Assembly (NCBI RefSeq): GCF_030813595.1
Contig: NZ_JAUSUH010000013.1
Span: forward strand, 1-64,000
Direction: 5' to 3'
From: Ancylobacter vacuolatus
GTDB lineage: Bacteria; Pseudomonadota; Alphaproteobacteria; Rhizobiales; Xanthobacteraceae
DNA length: 64,000 nucleotides
Shown here: positions 26,135-38,052 of the stretch, in pieces
Numbering within the stretch: position 1 is the first letter of the stretch
Layout of the letters: each line of letters opens with the position of its first letter
Position numbers and translations under genes: made by a program
Notes under the pieces: model-generated
Told to the model about the DNA's origin: nothing
The model's input: the letters and a program-made list of their open reading frames with translations, nothing else
Databases searched by the model: none

Positions 26135-29100
26135 ATGATGGGTGTCGAAGGGTTCCTGGCCAGCGAGGACGAGCGCGTCGCGCGCCAGCTCGTCGAGCAG
26201 GCGGACCTTATCCTGCAGGCGACCGACGGCGATGTGCCGGCCCGGTTTGCCCATGGTTTGTTCGGTCGGGCGGTGGCGGAGGATGTCCGTGTCTACACCC
26301 CGCACGAACTCGCCGGCCTGGCGCGCCTCGCCTATGGCCATCTGAAGGTCCGGCGGCGCGACAGTTCCGACATCCGCATCGAACAGCCCCAGCCCGCCGA
26401 GGGCGGCGACCGGCTCGCCCGGGTGTCGGTTATCGAGATCATCAATGACGACATGCCCTTCCTGCTTGATTCGGTCATGGGCGCGCTCAACGCCCAGGGC
26501 CTGACGGCGAGCTTCGTGGTGCACCCGATCATGGGCGTGGACCGCGACGCAGCCGGGCAGGTGACAAGCCTCGTCCCCGGCGAGACGCCGGCCGGCGCCC
26601 GCATGCGGCGCGAAAGCCTGATCCAGATCCACGTCCCGCGTATCGAGGATGAGGGCCGGCGCGTCGCGCTGATCGACGAACTCACCCTGGTGCTGAACCA
26701 GGTGCGCGTGGTGGTGGGCGCCTGGCAGCCGATGATGGCGCAGGTGCGGGCCGCCGTCACCAATCTCACCCTCGCCCCCGCCATGGTGCCGCGCGAGGAC
26801 CGCGAAGAGGCGATCGCCTTCCTCGAATGGCTGCTGGCCGGGCGTTTCACCTTTCTCGGCTGCCGGCATTACCAGGCCACGGGCACCCCCGGCGGCGCGA
26901 AGGTGACGGTGTTCGAGCGGCGGATGGAGGACGCGCTGGGGCTGATGGCGGATGAGGAGTTCCGTCTGTTCCGCCCGACCGGCGACCCGCGCACCGTCAG
27001 CACCGATCTCGCCGAAGCGCTGGCCGATCCCAGCCCGCTGATCGTCACCAAGTCGCGCGCCGTGTCCAATGTCCACCGGCGGGCCTGGATCGATGTGGTT
27101 CTGGTCAAGCGCTACGATTCGCAGGGGCGCGTGGTCGGCGGGCTGTGCATCGCCGGGCTGTTCACCGCCACCGCCTATACGAGTTCGGTCCGCACCATCC
27201 CGATGCTGCGGCGCAAGGCGGCCACGGTGTTGGCGCGGGCCGGCTTCGCTCCCGAGAGCCATTCCGGCCGGGCGCTGGTGAAGGTGCTGGAGACCTATCC
27301 CCGCGACGACCTGTTCCAGATCGACACCACCGCGCTCTACCAGTTCTCGCTCGCCATCCTTCAGCTCGACGAGCACCCGCGCGTGCGGGTGCTGGCGCTT
27401 AATGAGCGATTCGACCGCTTCGTCTCTATCCTCGTCTTCGTGCCGCGCGAGCGCTACGACAGCGACGTGCGCGAGAAGATCGGCCATCTGCTGGCAGGAA
27501 GCTTCGGCGGCCAGATCGTCGCCTTCCGGCCGATGTTCCTGGAAGGGCCGCTGATCCGCGTCCACTTCATCATCGAGCGCGGCCCCGGCGAGGTGCCGAC
27601 CGTCAATCGTGCCACGCTTGAGGAGGCGATCGGCGCCATCATCCGCACCTGGGGCGATGGCTTTGCCGAGGCGCTGGCCGCCACGGTGCCCGCCAGCAAG
27701 GCGAGCGAACTGATGGAGCGCTACGCCAAGGCGTTCCCCGCCGGCTACCAGGCGGCGTCGATGCCGGCCGAGGCGATCGACGATCTGCGCCTTATCGAGG
27801 ATCTCAGCGATGCGAGCCCGGTTGCGGCGGATTTCCGGCCCTCGGCGCTGCGCGAACGTGGGCGGGTCTCGCTCAAGGTGTTCAGCTACAAGGTGCCGCG
27901 CCTGCTCTCCGAGCGGGTGCCGCTGCTCGAATCGATGGGCTTCGTCGTCATCGACGAGCGCACCTTCACGCTGAAGCCGGCCGGCGGCGCGCCGGTCTAT
28001 CTGCACGACATGCTGCTGTCGCGGCGCGGCGGCGGCGATATCCCGCTGGACAAGCTGGGCCCGCGGCTGCACGCGACGCTGATGGCGGTGCTGCGCGGCG
28101 GCGAGAGCGATGGCTTCAACGCGCTGGCGCTGAACGCCCTGCTCGGCTGGCGCGACATCGCGCTGCTGCGGGCGCTGGGGCGCTATCTCCGTCAGGTCGG
28201 CATTCCTTTCAGCCAGGACTATCTCTGGCAGACGCTGAACGCCCATCCCGCCCTCGCGCAGAAGCTTGTCGCGCTGTTCCATGCCCGCTTCGACCCCGAC
28301 CACAGCGAGCGTCGGGCGGAGCGGCAGGAGGAATTGCGCGCCGCGATCGAGACCGCTCTGGCCGATGTGCCGAGCCTCGACGAGGACCGCATCCTGCGCC
28401 GCTTCGCCAACCTCGTGGGTGCGGCGGTGCGGACCAATTTCTTCCAGCGCGGGGCGCAGGGCGGCCACCGGCCGACCATCGCCATCAAGTTCTTGAGCGC
28501 TGAGGTCGACGGTCTGCCGCAGCCGCGCCCGCTGTTCGAGATCTTCGTGCAGTCGCCGCGCGTCGAGGGCATTCATCTGCGCTTCGGCCGCGTCGCGCGC
28601 GGCGGCCTGCGCTGGTCCGACCGGCCGCAGGATTTCCGCACCGAGGTGCTGGGCCTCGTCAAGGCGCAGCAGGTGAAGAACGCCGTCATCGTGCCGGTGG
28701 GCGCCAAGGGCGGCTTCGTGCCCCAGCAGCTCCCCGCCGGCCCGCGCGAGGCCATTCAGGCCGAGGGTGTCGAGGCCTACAAGCTGTTCATTTCCAGCCT
28801 GCTGGACGTGAGCGACAATATCGAGGACGGCCGTACCGTCCATCCCGCGCACACGGTGCGGCACGACGAGGACGACCCCTATCTCGTGGTGGCTGCCGAC
28901 AAGGGCACGGCGACCTTCTCCGACACCGCCAACGCACTCTCGCTGCAGCGCGGTTTCTGGCTGGGCGACGCCTTCGCCTCCGGCGGCTCGGTCGGCTATG
29001 ACCACAAGGCGATGGGCATCACCGCGCGCGGCGCCTGGGAGGCGGTGCGCCGGCATTTCCGCGAGATGGATGTCGATATCCGCCGCACGCCCTTCACCGT

Positions 29101-30991
29101 CGCCGGCGTCGGCGACATGTCGGGCGACGTGTTCGGCAACGGCATGATCCTGGAAAACACGATCCGCCTGGTCGCCGCCTTCGACCATCGCGACATCTTC
29201 CTCGATCCCAATCCGGACCCGGAAGCCTCGTTCCGCGAGCGCCAGCGGCTGTTCGCGCTGCCGCGCTCCAGCTGGCAGGACTATGACAAGTCGCTGATCT
29301 CGCCGGGCGGCGGCGTGTTCCCGCGCTCCGCCAAGAGCATTCCGCTGACCCTGGCGATGCGCGAAGTGCTGGGCTTCGACAAGAGCTCGGCCTCCCCCTC
29401 CGAGGTGATCAGCGCGATTCTGCGGGCGCCGGTGGACCTGCTGTGGTTCGGCGGCATCGGCACCTATGTGCGCGCCTCCAGCGAGACCGACGCGCAGGCG
29501 GGCGACCGCGCCAATGACGCCGTGCGGATCGCCGGCAACCAGGTGCGGGCCCGGGTGATCGGCGAGGGCGCCAATCTCGGCGTCACCCAGCGCGGGCGGA
29601 TCGAGGCGGCACGGCGGGGCGTGCGGCTGAACACCGACGCCATCGACAATTCCGCCGGCGTCAACACCTCCGATATCGAGGTGAACATCAAGATCGCCAT
29701 GGCTCCCGCCCTGCGCGAGGGGCGGCTCGACCCGCAGGCGCGGGCGCAGGTGCTCGCCGGCATGACCGGCGATGTAGCCGCACTGGTGCTGGCCAACAAT
29801 TATCTGCAGACGCTGGCGCTCTCGCTGGCCGAAATGCGCGGCCTCGACGATCTCGGCTTCCTGCAGCGGCTGATGCAGCGGCTGGAAGGGCGCGGGTTGC
29901 TCGACCGCGCGGTCGAATATCTGCCCTCCGACAGTGAGTTGAACGAGCGGCGCGGCCGGGGCGAGGCTCTCACCCGGCCGGAAATGGCGGTTCTGCTGGC
30001 CTATGCCAAGCTTTCCGCCCAGGCCGACCTGATCGACACCGACGTGCCTGATGATCCCTATCTCGCGCGCGAGCTGGCAGCCTATTTCCCCGCCGAGCTG
30101 CGCGAGCATTTCCCGGAAGGCATCGAGCACCACCGGCTGCGGCGCGACATCATCGCCACCCGCCTGTCCAACGCGATGATCAACCATGGCGGCCCGGCCT
30201 TCGTCGCCCGGCTGACGGACGAGACCGGGGCCGGCATCGACAGCATCGCCAAGGCCTTCGCCGTGGTACGCGACGGTTTCGGCCTCGCGGGTCTCAACCG
30301 CGAGATCGACGCGCTGGACGGTCTGGTCGCCGGCGCAGTGCAGCTCGACCTCTATGGCGTCGTGCAGGACATGCTGCTCGACCGCTCGATCTGGTTCCTG
30401 CGCAATGTCGACCTCCGGCGCAATCTCGACGAGCTGGTCGGCCATTACGCCGCCGGCATCGCCCCGGTGGAGAAGGTGCTCGCCGGGCCGGTGCGCGAGT
30501 TGCTGCCCGAGGAATCGCGGGTGCTGCACGATGCCCGCGTCGACCAGTGGACGCAGGCCGGTGTGCCCGAGGCGCTGGCGCGGCGCATCGCCCGGCTGCC
30601 GGCGGTGGAGAGCGCCACCGACATCGTGCTGATCGCCGACCGCACCCGGGCGCCGCTGGCCGACGCGGCCGTGACCTTCTTCGCCGTCGCGCTGCTGTTC
30701 CGGCTCGACCGCATCCTGGGCCCGGCGCGGACCCTCTCGGTGAGCGACTATTACGACCGGCTGGCGCTGGAGAGGGCGCTCGCCGCTTTCGAGAGCGCGG
30801 TGCGCCGGCTCACCGCCGAGGTGATCGAGGAGCATGGCGCCGGCGTTGCCGGGGTGTCGAGCTGGGCACGCGCGCGGGGCGAGGTGGTGGAGCGGGCGCG
30901 CAATGGCGTGCACGAAATCGCCGGTTCGGGGCTCAGCGTGTCGAAGCTCTCGGTGGCAGCCAGCCTGATCGGCGACCTGGTGCGGGGCTAG
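26135..30991 (+). CDS. gdhB: NAD-specific glutamate dehydrogenase, large type
   Basis: A 1618-residue enzyme of the 180-kDa GDH class that deaminates glutamate to 2-oxoglutarate, mainly catabolic. The long N-terminal half contains ACT-like regulatory regions (DDMPFLLDSVMGALN, IHVPRIEDEGRR). The catalytic domain carries GLRWSDRPQDFRTEVLGLVKAQQVKNAVIVPVGAKGGFV, then GVGDMSGDVFGNG and IGGIGTYVRA-like LWFGGIGTYV. The C-terminal helical domain follows. Length is normal for the class. The start is at ATG-ATG (26135/26138) after GGGGGA. Convergent neighbour acs is separated by a 270-base stretch with a REP-like element. Confidence 0.95.
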   Translation: MMGVEGFLASEDERVARQLVEQADLILQATDGDVPARFAHGLFGRAVAEDVRVYTPHELAGLARLAYGHLKVRRRDSSDIRIEQPQPAEGGDRLARVSVIEIINDDMPFLLDSVMGALNAQGLTASFVVHPIMGVDRDAAGQVTSLVPGETPAGARMRRESLIQIHVPRIEDEGRRVALIDELTLVLNQVRVVVGAWQPMMAQVRAAVTNLTLAPAMVPREDREEAIAFLEWLLAGRFTFLGCRHYQATGTPGGAKVTVFERRMEDALGLMADEEFRLFRPTGDPRTVSTDLAEALADPSPLIVTKSRAVSNVHRRAWIDVVLVKRYDSQGRVVGGLCIAGLFTATAYTSSVRTIPMLRRKAATVLARAGFAPESHSGRALVKVLETYPRDDLFQIDTTALYQFSLAILQLDEHPRVRVLALNERFDRFVSILVFVPRERYDSDVREKIGHLLAGSFGGQIVAFRPMFLEGPLIRVHFIIERGPGEVPTVNRATLEEAIGAIIRTWGDGFAEALAATVPASKASELMERYAKAFPAGYQAASMPAEAIDDLRLIEDLSDASPVAADFRPSALRERGRVSLKVFSYKVPRLLSERVPLLESMGFVVIDERTFTLKPAGGAPVYLHDMLLSRRGGGDIPLDKLGPRLHATLMAVLRGGESDGFNALALNALLGWRDIALLRALGRYLRQVGIPFSQDYLWQTLNAHPALAQKLVALFHARFDPDHSERRAERQEELRAAIETALADVPSLDEDRILRRFANLVGAAVRTNFFQRGAQGGHRPTIAIKFLSAEVDGLPQPRPLFEIFVQSPRVEGIHLRFGRVARGGLRWSDRPQDFRTEVLGLVKAQQVKNAVIVPVGAKGGFVPQQLPAGPREAIQAEGVEAYKLFISSLLDVSDNIEDGRTVHPAHTVRHDEDDPYLVVAADKGTATFSDTANALSLQRGFWLGDAFASGGSVGYDHKAMGITARGAWEAVRRHFREMDVDIRRTPFTVAGVGDMSGDVFGNGMILENTIRLVAAFDHRDIFLDPNPDPEASFRERQRLFALPRSSWQDYDKSLISPGGGVFPRSAKSIPLTLAMREVLGFDKSSASPSEVISAILRAPVDLLWFGGIGTYVRASSETDAQAGDRANDAVRIAGNQVRARVIGEGANLGVTQRGRIEAARRGVRLNTDAIDNSAGVNTSDIEVNIKIAMAPALREGRLDPQARAQVLAGMTGDVAALVLANNYLQTLALSLAEMRGLDDLGFLQRLMQRLEGRGLLDRAVEYLPSDSELNERRGRGEALTRPEMAVLLAYAKLSAQADLIDTDVPDDPYLARELAAYFPAELREHFPEGIEHHRLRRDIIATRLSNAMINHGGPAFVARLTDETGAGIDSIAKAFAVVRDGFGLAGLNREIDALDGLVAGAVQLDLYGVVQDMLLDRSIWFLRNVDLRRNLDELVGHYAAGIAPVEKVLAGPVRELLPEESRVLHDARVDQWTQAGVPEALARRIARLPAVESATDIVLIADRTRAPLADAAVTFFAVALLFRLDRILGPARTLSVSDYYDRLALERALAAFESAVRRLTAEVIEEHGAGVAGVSSWARARGEVVERARNGVHEIAGSGLSVSKLSVAASLIGDLVRG

Positions 30992-31130
30992 AACGCCGCT
31001 TCCGGCCGGCCGCCCGGGCACGGCGGGCCCCTTTCAAACGAAGACCGGCCGCGTGTGGCGCGGCCGGCTCGCAATCATCTTCCCAAAGCGATGGCCGAAC
31101 CCGGCGATGCCGGCGGTCGCACCCAGGGCC

Positions 31131-31218
31131 GTCATCCCGGACGGAAGCAGTTCGGTCCGGGCTCGGCTGCGAAGGGGAGAGCGTTCCCAGCTCTCCGCTT
31201 CGCTTCGGCCGGGATGAC
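31131..31218. repeat. Extragenic palindromic repeat, family B, copy 1
   Basis: The element starts GTCATCCCGGACG and ends with AGCTCTCCGCTTCGCTTCGG then CCGGGATGAC. The outer arms are inverse complements. A close copy lies at 42263-42353 with the same ends and the same CTCTCCGCTTCGCT block. Confidence 0.75.
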
Positions 31219-31265
31219 GGACGGGCGGCCGGGTTGGCCAGATCCCCGCCGCCGCTCGAACCCGG

Positions 31266-33224
<1,959 letters not shown>

Positions 33225-33517
33225 GGCGTTTCTTCCCCTTCAGGCTGGCGCTGTGCGCCCTCTCTTGCTTCGGCGGGATTATGGGGAGCCGGCCCCGGCT
33301 GGACAAGCCGATGCCGCGCGCAACTTTGGTCGGTAGGTAGTCGCGCGGAGGGCGCGGGCGTGCCTGCGGTCCCTCCGGAACATCGTCATGGCCGGGCTTG
33401 GCAAGGCCATCCCCCCGCCTTCGGTGGGGGTGAGGGAGGGGGGAGAAAGTCGTGGATTCCGGGCCGAACCCCGGGCTGACGGCGTGCCCGGCAGGACGGG
33501 CTGGGGATATCCGACGT

Positions 33518-34183
33518 TCAGCCCTGGCGCGGGCGCCAGACGCTGGTGGCCTTGATCTCCGCATCCTCCAGCTCGCGCGACACCGGCACGGCATAGTCGG
33601 CCACCTTTTCCAGCCGGTCGCGCGGCAGGTAGGAGCGGCCGGGATCGCCGATCCACACATCGGTGCCCCCCGCGGAGAGCGCTTCCAGCCAGGCGAAGAC
33701 CCTTTCCGCGAGGTCGCGCTCATAGGCGATGTCGCCGGCGAGCACTACGTCCCAGCCGCCGGCCGTGCCCACCACGTCCGTGGTCAGCACCGTTACAGTA
33801 TCGGCCTCGTTCAGCGCGGCGTTCAGCGCGATGGCGGCGTGGGCGAAAGGGTCGATGTCGGCGCAGGCGACATGGGCCGCGCCCGCCTTCATCGCCGCGA
33901 TGCCGACCAGGCCCGAGCCTGAGGCGAAATCCAGCACGCGCTTGCCGCGCACCGTCTCCGGGTGGTCGAGAATGTAGCGGGCGAGCGCCTGCCCGCCGGC
34001 CCAGGCGAAAGCCCAGAAAGGCGGCGGCAGGCCGATCTCGCCCAGCTCCTCCTCGGTGCGCTGCCAGATCGGCAGCGATTCGGTGGCGAGGTGGAGGGTG
34101 ATCTCGGGCACCAGCGGCGGGGCGAGGCGAGCCGTCTCCGTGCGGATGAAGCTGTCGGGATCGGCGATGACGCGGGGCGTCAC
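33518..34183 (-). CDS. Class I methyltransferase, ETF-beta lysine methyltransferase homologue
   Basis: 221 residues from a GTG at 34183 that overlaps the EVE-gene stop as GTGA. The SAM site is VLDFASGSGLVGIAAMKAG (residues 83-101), with the acidic DIDPFA after strand 2. The block PPFWAFAWAGGQALARYIL before it and AGDIAYERDLAERVFAWL (149-166) after it match the eukaryotic and alphaproteobacterial ETFBKMT family, which trimethylates lysines of electron-transfer flavoprotein beta. The DxxY motif is Asp151-Ile-Ala-Tyr154. The ETF target is a family inference; another protein lysine could be the substrate. Confidence 0.83.
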   Translation of the reverse strand: MTPRVIADPDSFIRTETARLAPPLVPEITLHLATESLPIWQRTEEELGEIGLPPPFWAFAWAGGQALARYILDHPETVRGKRVLDFASGSGLVGIAAMKAGAAHVACADIDPFAHAAIALNAALNEADTVTVLTTDVVGTAGGWDVVLAGDIAYERDLAERVFAWLEALSAGGTDVWIGDPGRSYLPRDRLEKVADYAVPVSRELEDAEIKATSVWRPRQG

Positions 34184-34599
34184 CGTGTGCCGTCCGCCAT
34201 CTCCAGCACAATGTCCCATTCGGCGTCGGTGACGGGCTGCACCGACAGGCGGGAGAATTTCATCAGCGCCATCTCGGTGAGGCGCGGCTCTGTCTTGACC
34301 GCCGCCAGCGACACCGGGTTCTTCAGCGCCTCGACCGCCTTTACATCGACCATGACGAACTTGCCCGAGGGGTCGGAGGGGTCGGGATAGGCCTCGCGGA
34401 TCACCTCGACGATGCCGACGATCTCCTTGCCCTCGTTCGAGTGGTAGAAGAACCCCCGGTCGCCGATCTTCATCGCGAGCAATTGCTGCTTGGCGAGGTG
34501 GTTGCGCACCCCGTCCCAATGCGTCCCCTTGGCCCCGGCCGCGACCTGCTGGTCCCAGGACCATTTGAAGGGTTCGGACTTGTAGAGCCAGTGCGCCAT
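34180..34599 (-). CDS. EVE domain protein
   Basis: 139 residues forming one EVE (PUA-like) domain, which binds modified bases in DNA or RNA. Landmarks are HWLYKSEPFKWSWD at the N-terminus, THWDGVRNHLAKQQLLAMKIGDRGFFYHSNEGKEIVGIVEVI in the middle and FVMVDVKAVEALKNPVSL later. The aromatic pocket residues (Trp in KWSWD, FFYHS) are present. ATG at 34599 has GGGGAG nearby. It is translationally coupled to the methyltransferase gene, which suggests a shared expression need rather than a proven joint function. Confidence 0.9.
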   Translation of the reverse strand: MAHWLYKSEPFKWSWDQQVAAGAKGTHWDGVRNHLAKQQLLAMKIGDRGFFYHSNEGKEIVGIVEVIREAYPDPSDPSGKFVMVDVKAVEALKNPVSLAAVKTEPRLTEMALMKFSRLSVQPVTDAEWDIVLEMADGTR

Positions 34600-34659
34600 T
34601 TCCACTCCCCGTGACCTCGCCGAGAGGTTCGTTCAAATATCAACCACACCCAGAATGCC

Positions 34660-34750
34660 GTCATCCCCGGGCTTGGCCCGGGGATCCACGACGTGCCGGG
34701 TACCACGCTTCATTGAAGGCGTGGATGGCCGGGTCAAGCCCGGCCATGAC
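34660..34750. repeat. Compound extragenic repeat, family C
   Basis: Two nested palindromes: GTCATCCCCGGGCTTGGCCC-GGGGAT, and ATGGCCGGGTCAAGCCCGGCCAT-GAC, with the outer ends GTCAT/ATGAC also complementary. The inner core repeats the element at 25098-25122. It fills the gap between the EVE gene and gpsA. Confidence 0.65.
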
Positions 34751-34780
34751 GAGCCTCTAACCCCCCGAGGCCACCGCATC

Positions 34781-35770
34781 TCACGCTTCCGCTTTCTGCG
34801 GGCGGGCCAGCAGCGAGCCGATCGCCTGTTCGATATCGCTGCGCCCGGCCAACACCGCCTCGACGGCGCGGGCGATCGGCATGTCGACGCCGCGTGCCTG
34901 CGCCATCGCCACCAGCACGCTGGCGGTGAGCGCGCCTTCCGCCAGCTTGCCCGGCGGGTGCAGGCCCTCGTCCTGGCCGAGGCTGAGGCCGAGCGCGTAA
35001 TTGCGCGACTGCGCGGTGGAGCAGGTGAGGATGAGATCGCCGAGGCCCGACAGGCCGGTCAGCGTCTCGGCCCGCGCGCCATAGGCCTTGCCGAAGCGCA
35101 TCAACTCGGCAAAGCCGCGTGCGATCAGCGCCGCACCGGCGCTGGCGCCGAGCTTTCGGCCGCCGACGATGCCGGCGGCGATGGCCAGCACATTCTTGGC
35201 CGCGCCGCCGATCTCGACGCCGCGCACATCGGCGCTGTGGTAGAGGCGGAACGAGGACGAGCCGAGCGCGGTGGCCAGCGCCTCGGCCATGCCGGGGTCG
35301 CGCGCGGCGAGGGTGACGGCGGTCGGCAGGCCGGCCGCGACATCGGCGGCGAAGCTGGGGCCGGAGAGGATGGCGGGAACCGCCTGCGGGCAGGCCTCGC
35401 CCAGCACCTGCGTCATGAACAGCGAGGTGCCGCGCTCGATGCCCTTGGCGCAGGTGACAACAGGGGTTCCTGCGGCGAGATGCGGGGCAAGCTCGGCGGC
35501 GACGGCTCGGCTCGCCTGCGCCGGCACCACAAGCAGGATGGCGTCCATGCCCGCCAACGCCGCGAGATCGGCGGTCGGGCGGACATCGTCGGCGAGAACG
35601 ACCCCCGGCAGATGCGCCGGGTTGCTGCGGGTGCGCGCCATCGCCGCGATGAGGTCGCGGTCGCGGCCCCAGAGCATCACCTCGCGCCCGGCGCGGGCGC
35701 AGGCATTGGCCAGCGCGGTGCCCCAGGCGCCGGCGCCGACCACTCCAATGGAGGCGTAGCGCGCGGACAT
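34781..35770 (-). CDS. gpsA: Glycerol-3-phosphate dehydrogenase [NAD(P)+]
   Basis: 329 residues reducing dihydroxyacetone phosphate to sn-glycerol 3-phosphate for phospholipid synthesis. The cofactor motif is [13 protein letters not shown] (residues 10-22). The catalytic lysine region [23 protein letters not shown], the second catalytic lysine in [13 protein letters not shown] and [12 protein letters not shown] are all seen. Its start overlaps the tsaD stop by one base (TGATG), so the two are coupled, an order common in Hyphomicrobiales. Confidence 0.96.
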   Translation of the reverse strand: MSARYASIGVVGAGAWGTALANACARAGREVMLWGRDRDLIAAMARTRSNPAHLPGVVLADDVRPTADLAALAGMDAILLVVPAQASRAVAAELAPHLAAGTPVVTCAKGIERGTSLFMTQVLGEACPQAVPAILSGPSFAADVAAGLPTAVTLAARDPGMAEALATALGSSSFRLYHSADVRGVEIGGAAKNVLAIAAGIVGGRKLGASAGAALIARGFAELMRFGKAYGARAETLTGLSGLGDLILTCSTAQSRNYALGLSLGQDEGLHPPGKLAEGALTASVLVAMAQARGVDMPIARAVEAVLAGRSDIEQAIGSLLARPQKAEA

Positions 35771-36933
35771 CAGCCGCTGGTCCCGGCCGGGCCAAAGGAG
35801 GGAGCCGGAAGAGCCGCCGCCGGGTTGACCGGTGCCGCCGGGTCGGTTGCTTCCGCCTCCGGGGCGCTGTCCGAGACCGCGAGCGCGGCCGCTTCCACCT
35901 CGGCCAGCGGCCAGCGGGCCCGGGGGGAGACGTCGAGCCCGTCATAAAGGCCGCGCGCCAGCCGTTCCGCCCCGGCCCAGGCGATCATCGCGCCATTGTC
36001 GGTGCATAGTTCCGGCGGCGGCACGGCGAGGCGGGTGCCGCCATCGGCCGCCACCTTGTGCAGCGCCCGGCGCACCGCCTGGTTGGCGCCGACGCCGCCG
36101 GCCAGCACCAGCGCGGAAGGCTTCAGCGCCTTTTGCCGCATCACCCGCAGGGCGCAGCGCACGCGGTCGGACAGGATGTCGACGATGGCGGCCTGGAAGG
36201 AGGCGCACAAATCGTTCACGTCCTGCTCGCTCAGCGGGGCGATCTTCAGCGCCTCGATGCGTACGGCGGTCTTGAGGCCGGAGAGCGAGAAATCGGGCAC
36301 CGGCTTGCCGTGCAGCGGGCGGGGCAGGGCGAAGCGGCCGGGGTCGCCCTTCAGCGCCGCCCGTTCCACCGCCGGGCCGCCGGGATAGGGCAGGCCGAGC
36401 ATCTTGGCGGTCTTGTCGAAGGCCTCGCCGACCGCGTCGTCAATGGTGCCGCCGAGCTTGGCATAGTCGCCGATGCCGGTGACGGCGACCAGCTGGGTGT
36501 GTCCGCCCGAGACCAGAAGCAGCAGGAAGGGGAAGGGCACCTTGTCGGTGAGGCGCGCGGTCAGCGCATGCGCTTCCAGATGATTGACGGCGATCAGCGG
36601 CTTCTTCGCCGCCAGCGCCAGCGCCTTGGCGGTGGTGAGGCCGACGATGACGCCGCCGATGAGCCCCGGGCCGGCGGCCGCGGCGATGCCGTCGACCTCG
36701 CCGAGGCTCAGCCCGGCGGCGCGCAGGGCGCGCGCGATCAGATGGTCGAGAACCTCGACATGCGCGCGGGCGGCAATCTCCGGCACCACGCCGCCATATT
36801 CGGCATGGTCCTCGGTCTGGGAATGGACGATGTTGGACAGGATGGTGCCGGTGCCATCGGCGCGCCGGCGCACCACCGCAGCGGCGGTTTCATCGCAGGT
36901 GGTCTCGATCCCGAGCAGGAGAAGATCGCGCAT
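35770..36933 (-). CDS. tsaD: tRNA threonylcarbamoyladenosine synthase subunit TsaD
   Basis: 387 residues. TsaD transfers the threonylcarbamoyl group to A37 of ANN-decoding tRNAs. The ASKHA-fold features [13 protein letters not shown] at the N-terminus, the iron-binding His118 and His122 in [22 protein letters not shown] and [13 protein letters not shown] are present. The C-terminal 35 residues after the conserved core are Ala/Pro-rich and poorly conserved. ATG at 36933 directly precedes [11 protein letters not shown]. It is divergent from hemC across a region rich in inverted repeats. Confidence 0.96.
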   Translation of the reverse strand: MRDLLLLGIETTCDETAAAVVRRRADGTGTILSNIVHSQTEDHAEYGGVVPEIAARAHVEVLDHLIARALRAAGLSLGEVDGIAAAAGPGLIGGVIVGLTTAKALALAAKKPLIAVNHLEAHALTARLTDKVPFPFLLLLVSGGHTQLVAVTGIGDYAKLGGTIDDAVGEAFDKTAKMLGLPYPGGPAVERAALKGDPGRFALPRPLHGKPVPDFSLSGLKTAVRIEALKIAPLSEQDVNDLCASFQAAIVDILSDRVRCALRVMRQKALKPSALVLAGGVGANQAVRRALHKVAADGGTRLAVPPPELCTDNGAMIAWAGAERLARGLYDGLDVSPRARWPLAEVEAAALAVSDSAPEAEATDPAAPVNPAAALPAPSFGPAGTSG

Positions 36934-36978
36934 TGACTTTACGGGGTTGGACAGTGAATTGAGCCGGCACCGAACCGC

Positions 36979-37064
36979 TTGTGGCCCGACGGTATCATCC
37001 GGCTTCGCAATGATACGGCCATGTCGGGCCACAAAATATTGATATTGTGGCCAAAAACCCGACA
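36979..37064. promoter_or_regulatory. Competing inverted repeats between tsaD and hemC
   Basis: TTGTGGCCCGAC (36979-36990) is a perfect complement of GTCGGGCCACAA (37023-37034), with an inner stem GGTATCA/TGATAC. The middle arm ATGTCGGGCCACAA (37021-37034) can instead pair with TTGTGGCC-AAAAA-CCCGACAT (37045-37064). The two foldings exclude each other. It lies about 50 bases before the hemC start. Confidence 0.6.
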
Positions 37065-37111
37065 TCTGAATTTCAGCTGCCGGATTTTACCCACTAGCAC
37101 CGCAGGACGGC

Positions 37112-38041
37112 ATGACGCAATCGCTTCCCAAACTTCGGCTCGGCACGCGCGGCAGCCCGCTGGCGCTCTGGCAGGCGCATGCGGTGCGCGACGCGCTGCT
37201 CAAGGCCCATCGCTGGCCGGACGAGGCCGTGGAGGTGCAGGTGATCCGCACCACCGGCGATGCCATCACCGATCGGGCGCTGTCGGAGGCCGGCGGCAAG
37301 GGGCTGTTCACCAAGGAGCTTGAGGAGGCGCTGCTCGACCGGCGCATCGACCTCGCCGTGCATTCAGCCAAGGACATGCCGACCCGCCTGCCGGACGGCC
37401 TGCACCTGGTCGGCTATCTCCCGCGCGCGGATGTGCGCGACGCGCTGATCCTGCGCGAGGGCGTGGCGCTGCGCGACCTCAAGCCGGGGGCGAGGGTGGG
37501 CACCGCCTCGCTGCGGCGCGAGGCGCAGCTGCGCCGGCTGCGGCCTGACCTTCATGTCTCGCTGCTGCGCGGCAATGTGCACACCCGCCTCGCAAAGGTG
37601 GAGAGCGGCGAGTTCGACGGCACGCTGCTCGCCTATGCCGGGCTGAACCGCCTCGGCCTCGCCGACAGGGTCAGCTCGGTGCTGGAGACGGCTGACTTCC
37701 TCCCGGCTGTCGGGCAGGGGGCGGTGGCGATCGAGACTCGCTTCGGCGATATCGCGGTGGACGCGCTTGTGGTGCCGGTGGCGTGCCCGGCCACCGGGCT
37801 GGCGCTGCGGGTGGAGCGGGCCTATCTCGGCCAGCTCGACGGTTCCTGCCGCACGCCGATCGGCGGGTTGGCGCAGCTGGAGGGCGATGAGATCCGCTTT
37901 CGCGGCGCCGTGCTCTCGCCCGATGGCGCGCGCTATTACGAGATCGTGCGCTATGGGCCGCGCAACCGCGCGCTGGAGCTCGGCATCGCCGCAGGGCAGG
38001 AGATGCGCGCTTTAGTGCCGCCCGAACTTCTCCCGCATTGA
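37112..38041 (+). CDS. hemC: Hydroxymethylbilane synthase (porphobilinogen deaminase)
   Basis: 309 residues joining four porphobilinogens into hydroxymethylbilane for haem, sirohaem and corrin synthesis. Seen are LGTRGSPLALWQA, the GLFTKELEEALLDRRIDLAVHSAKDMPT stretch with catalytic aspartate, LRGNVHTRLAK, and Cys246 in GSCRTPIGG, which carries the dipyrromethane cofactor. Start ATG at 37112. hemD follows after 11 bases, and a cobS/cobT pair lies 4 kb away, so the window holds both haem and corrin functions. Confidence 0.97.
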   Translation: MTQSLPKLRLGTRGSPLALWQAHAVRDALLKAHRWPDEAVEVQVIRTTGDAITDRALSEAGGKGLFTKELEEALLDRRIDLAVHSAKDMPTRLPDGLHLVGYLPRADVRDALILREGVALRDLKPGARVGTASLRREAQLRRLRPDLHVSLLRGNVHTRLAKVESGEFDGTLLAYAGLNRLGLADRVSSVLETADFLPAVGQGAVAIETRFGDIAVDALVVPVACPATGLALRVERAYLGQLDGSCRTPIGGLAQLEGDEIRFRGAVLSPDGARYYEIVRYGPRNRALELGIAAGQEMRALVPPELLPH

Positions 38042-38052
38042 CGGTGCGTGAC

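Noticed and set aside
26081-31021. A 1646-codon open frame antisense to glutamate dehydrogenase
   Set aside because: It exactly shadows the real gene, is rich in His/Arg/Gly and lacks any domain. High third-position GC in the real frame removes stops from the opposite strand.
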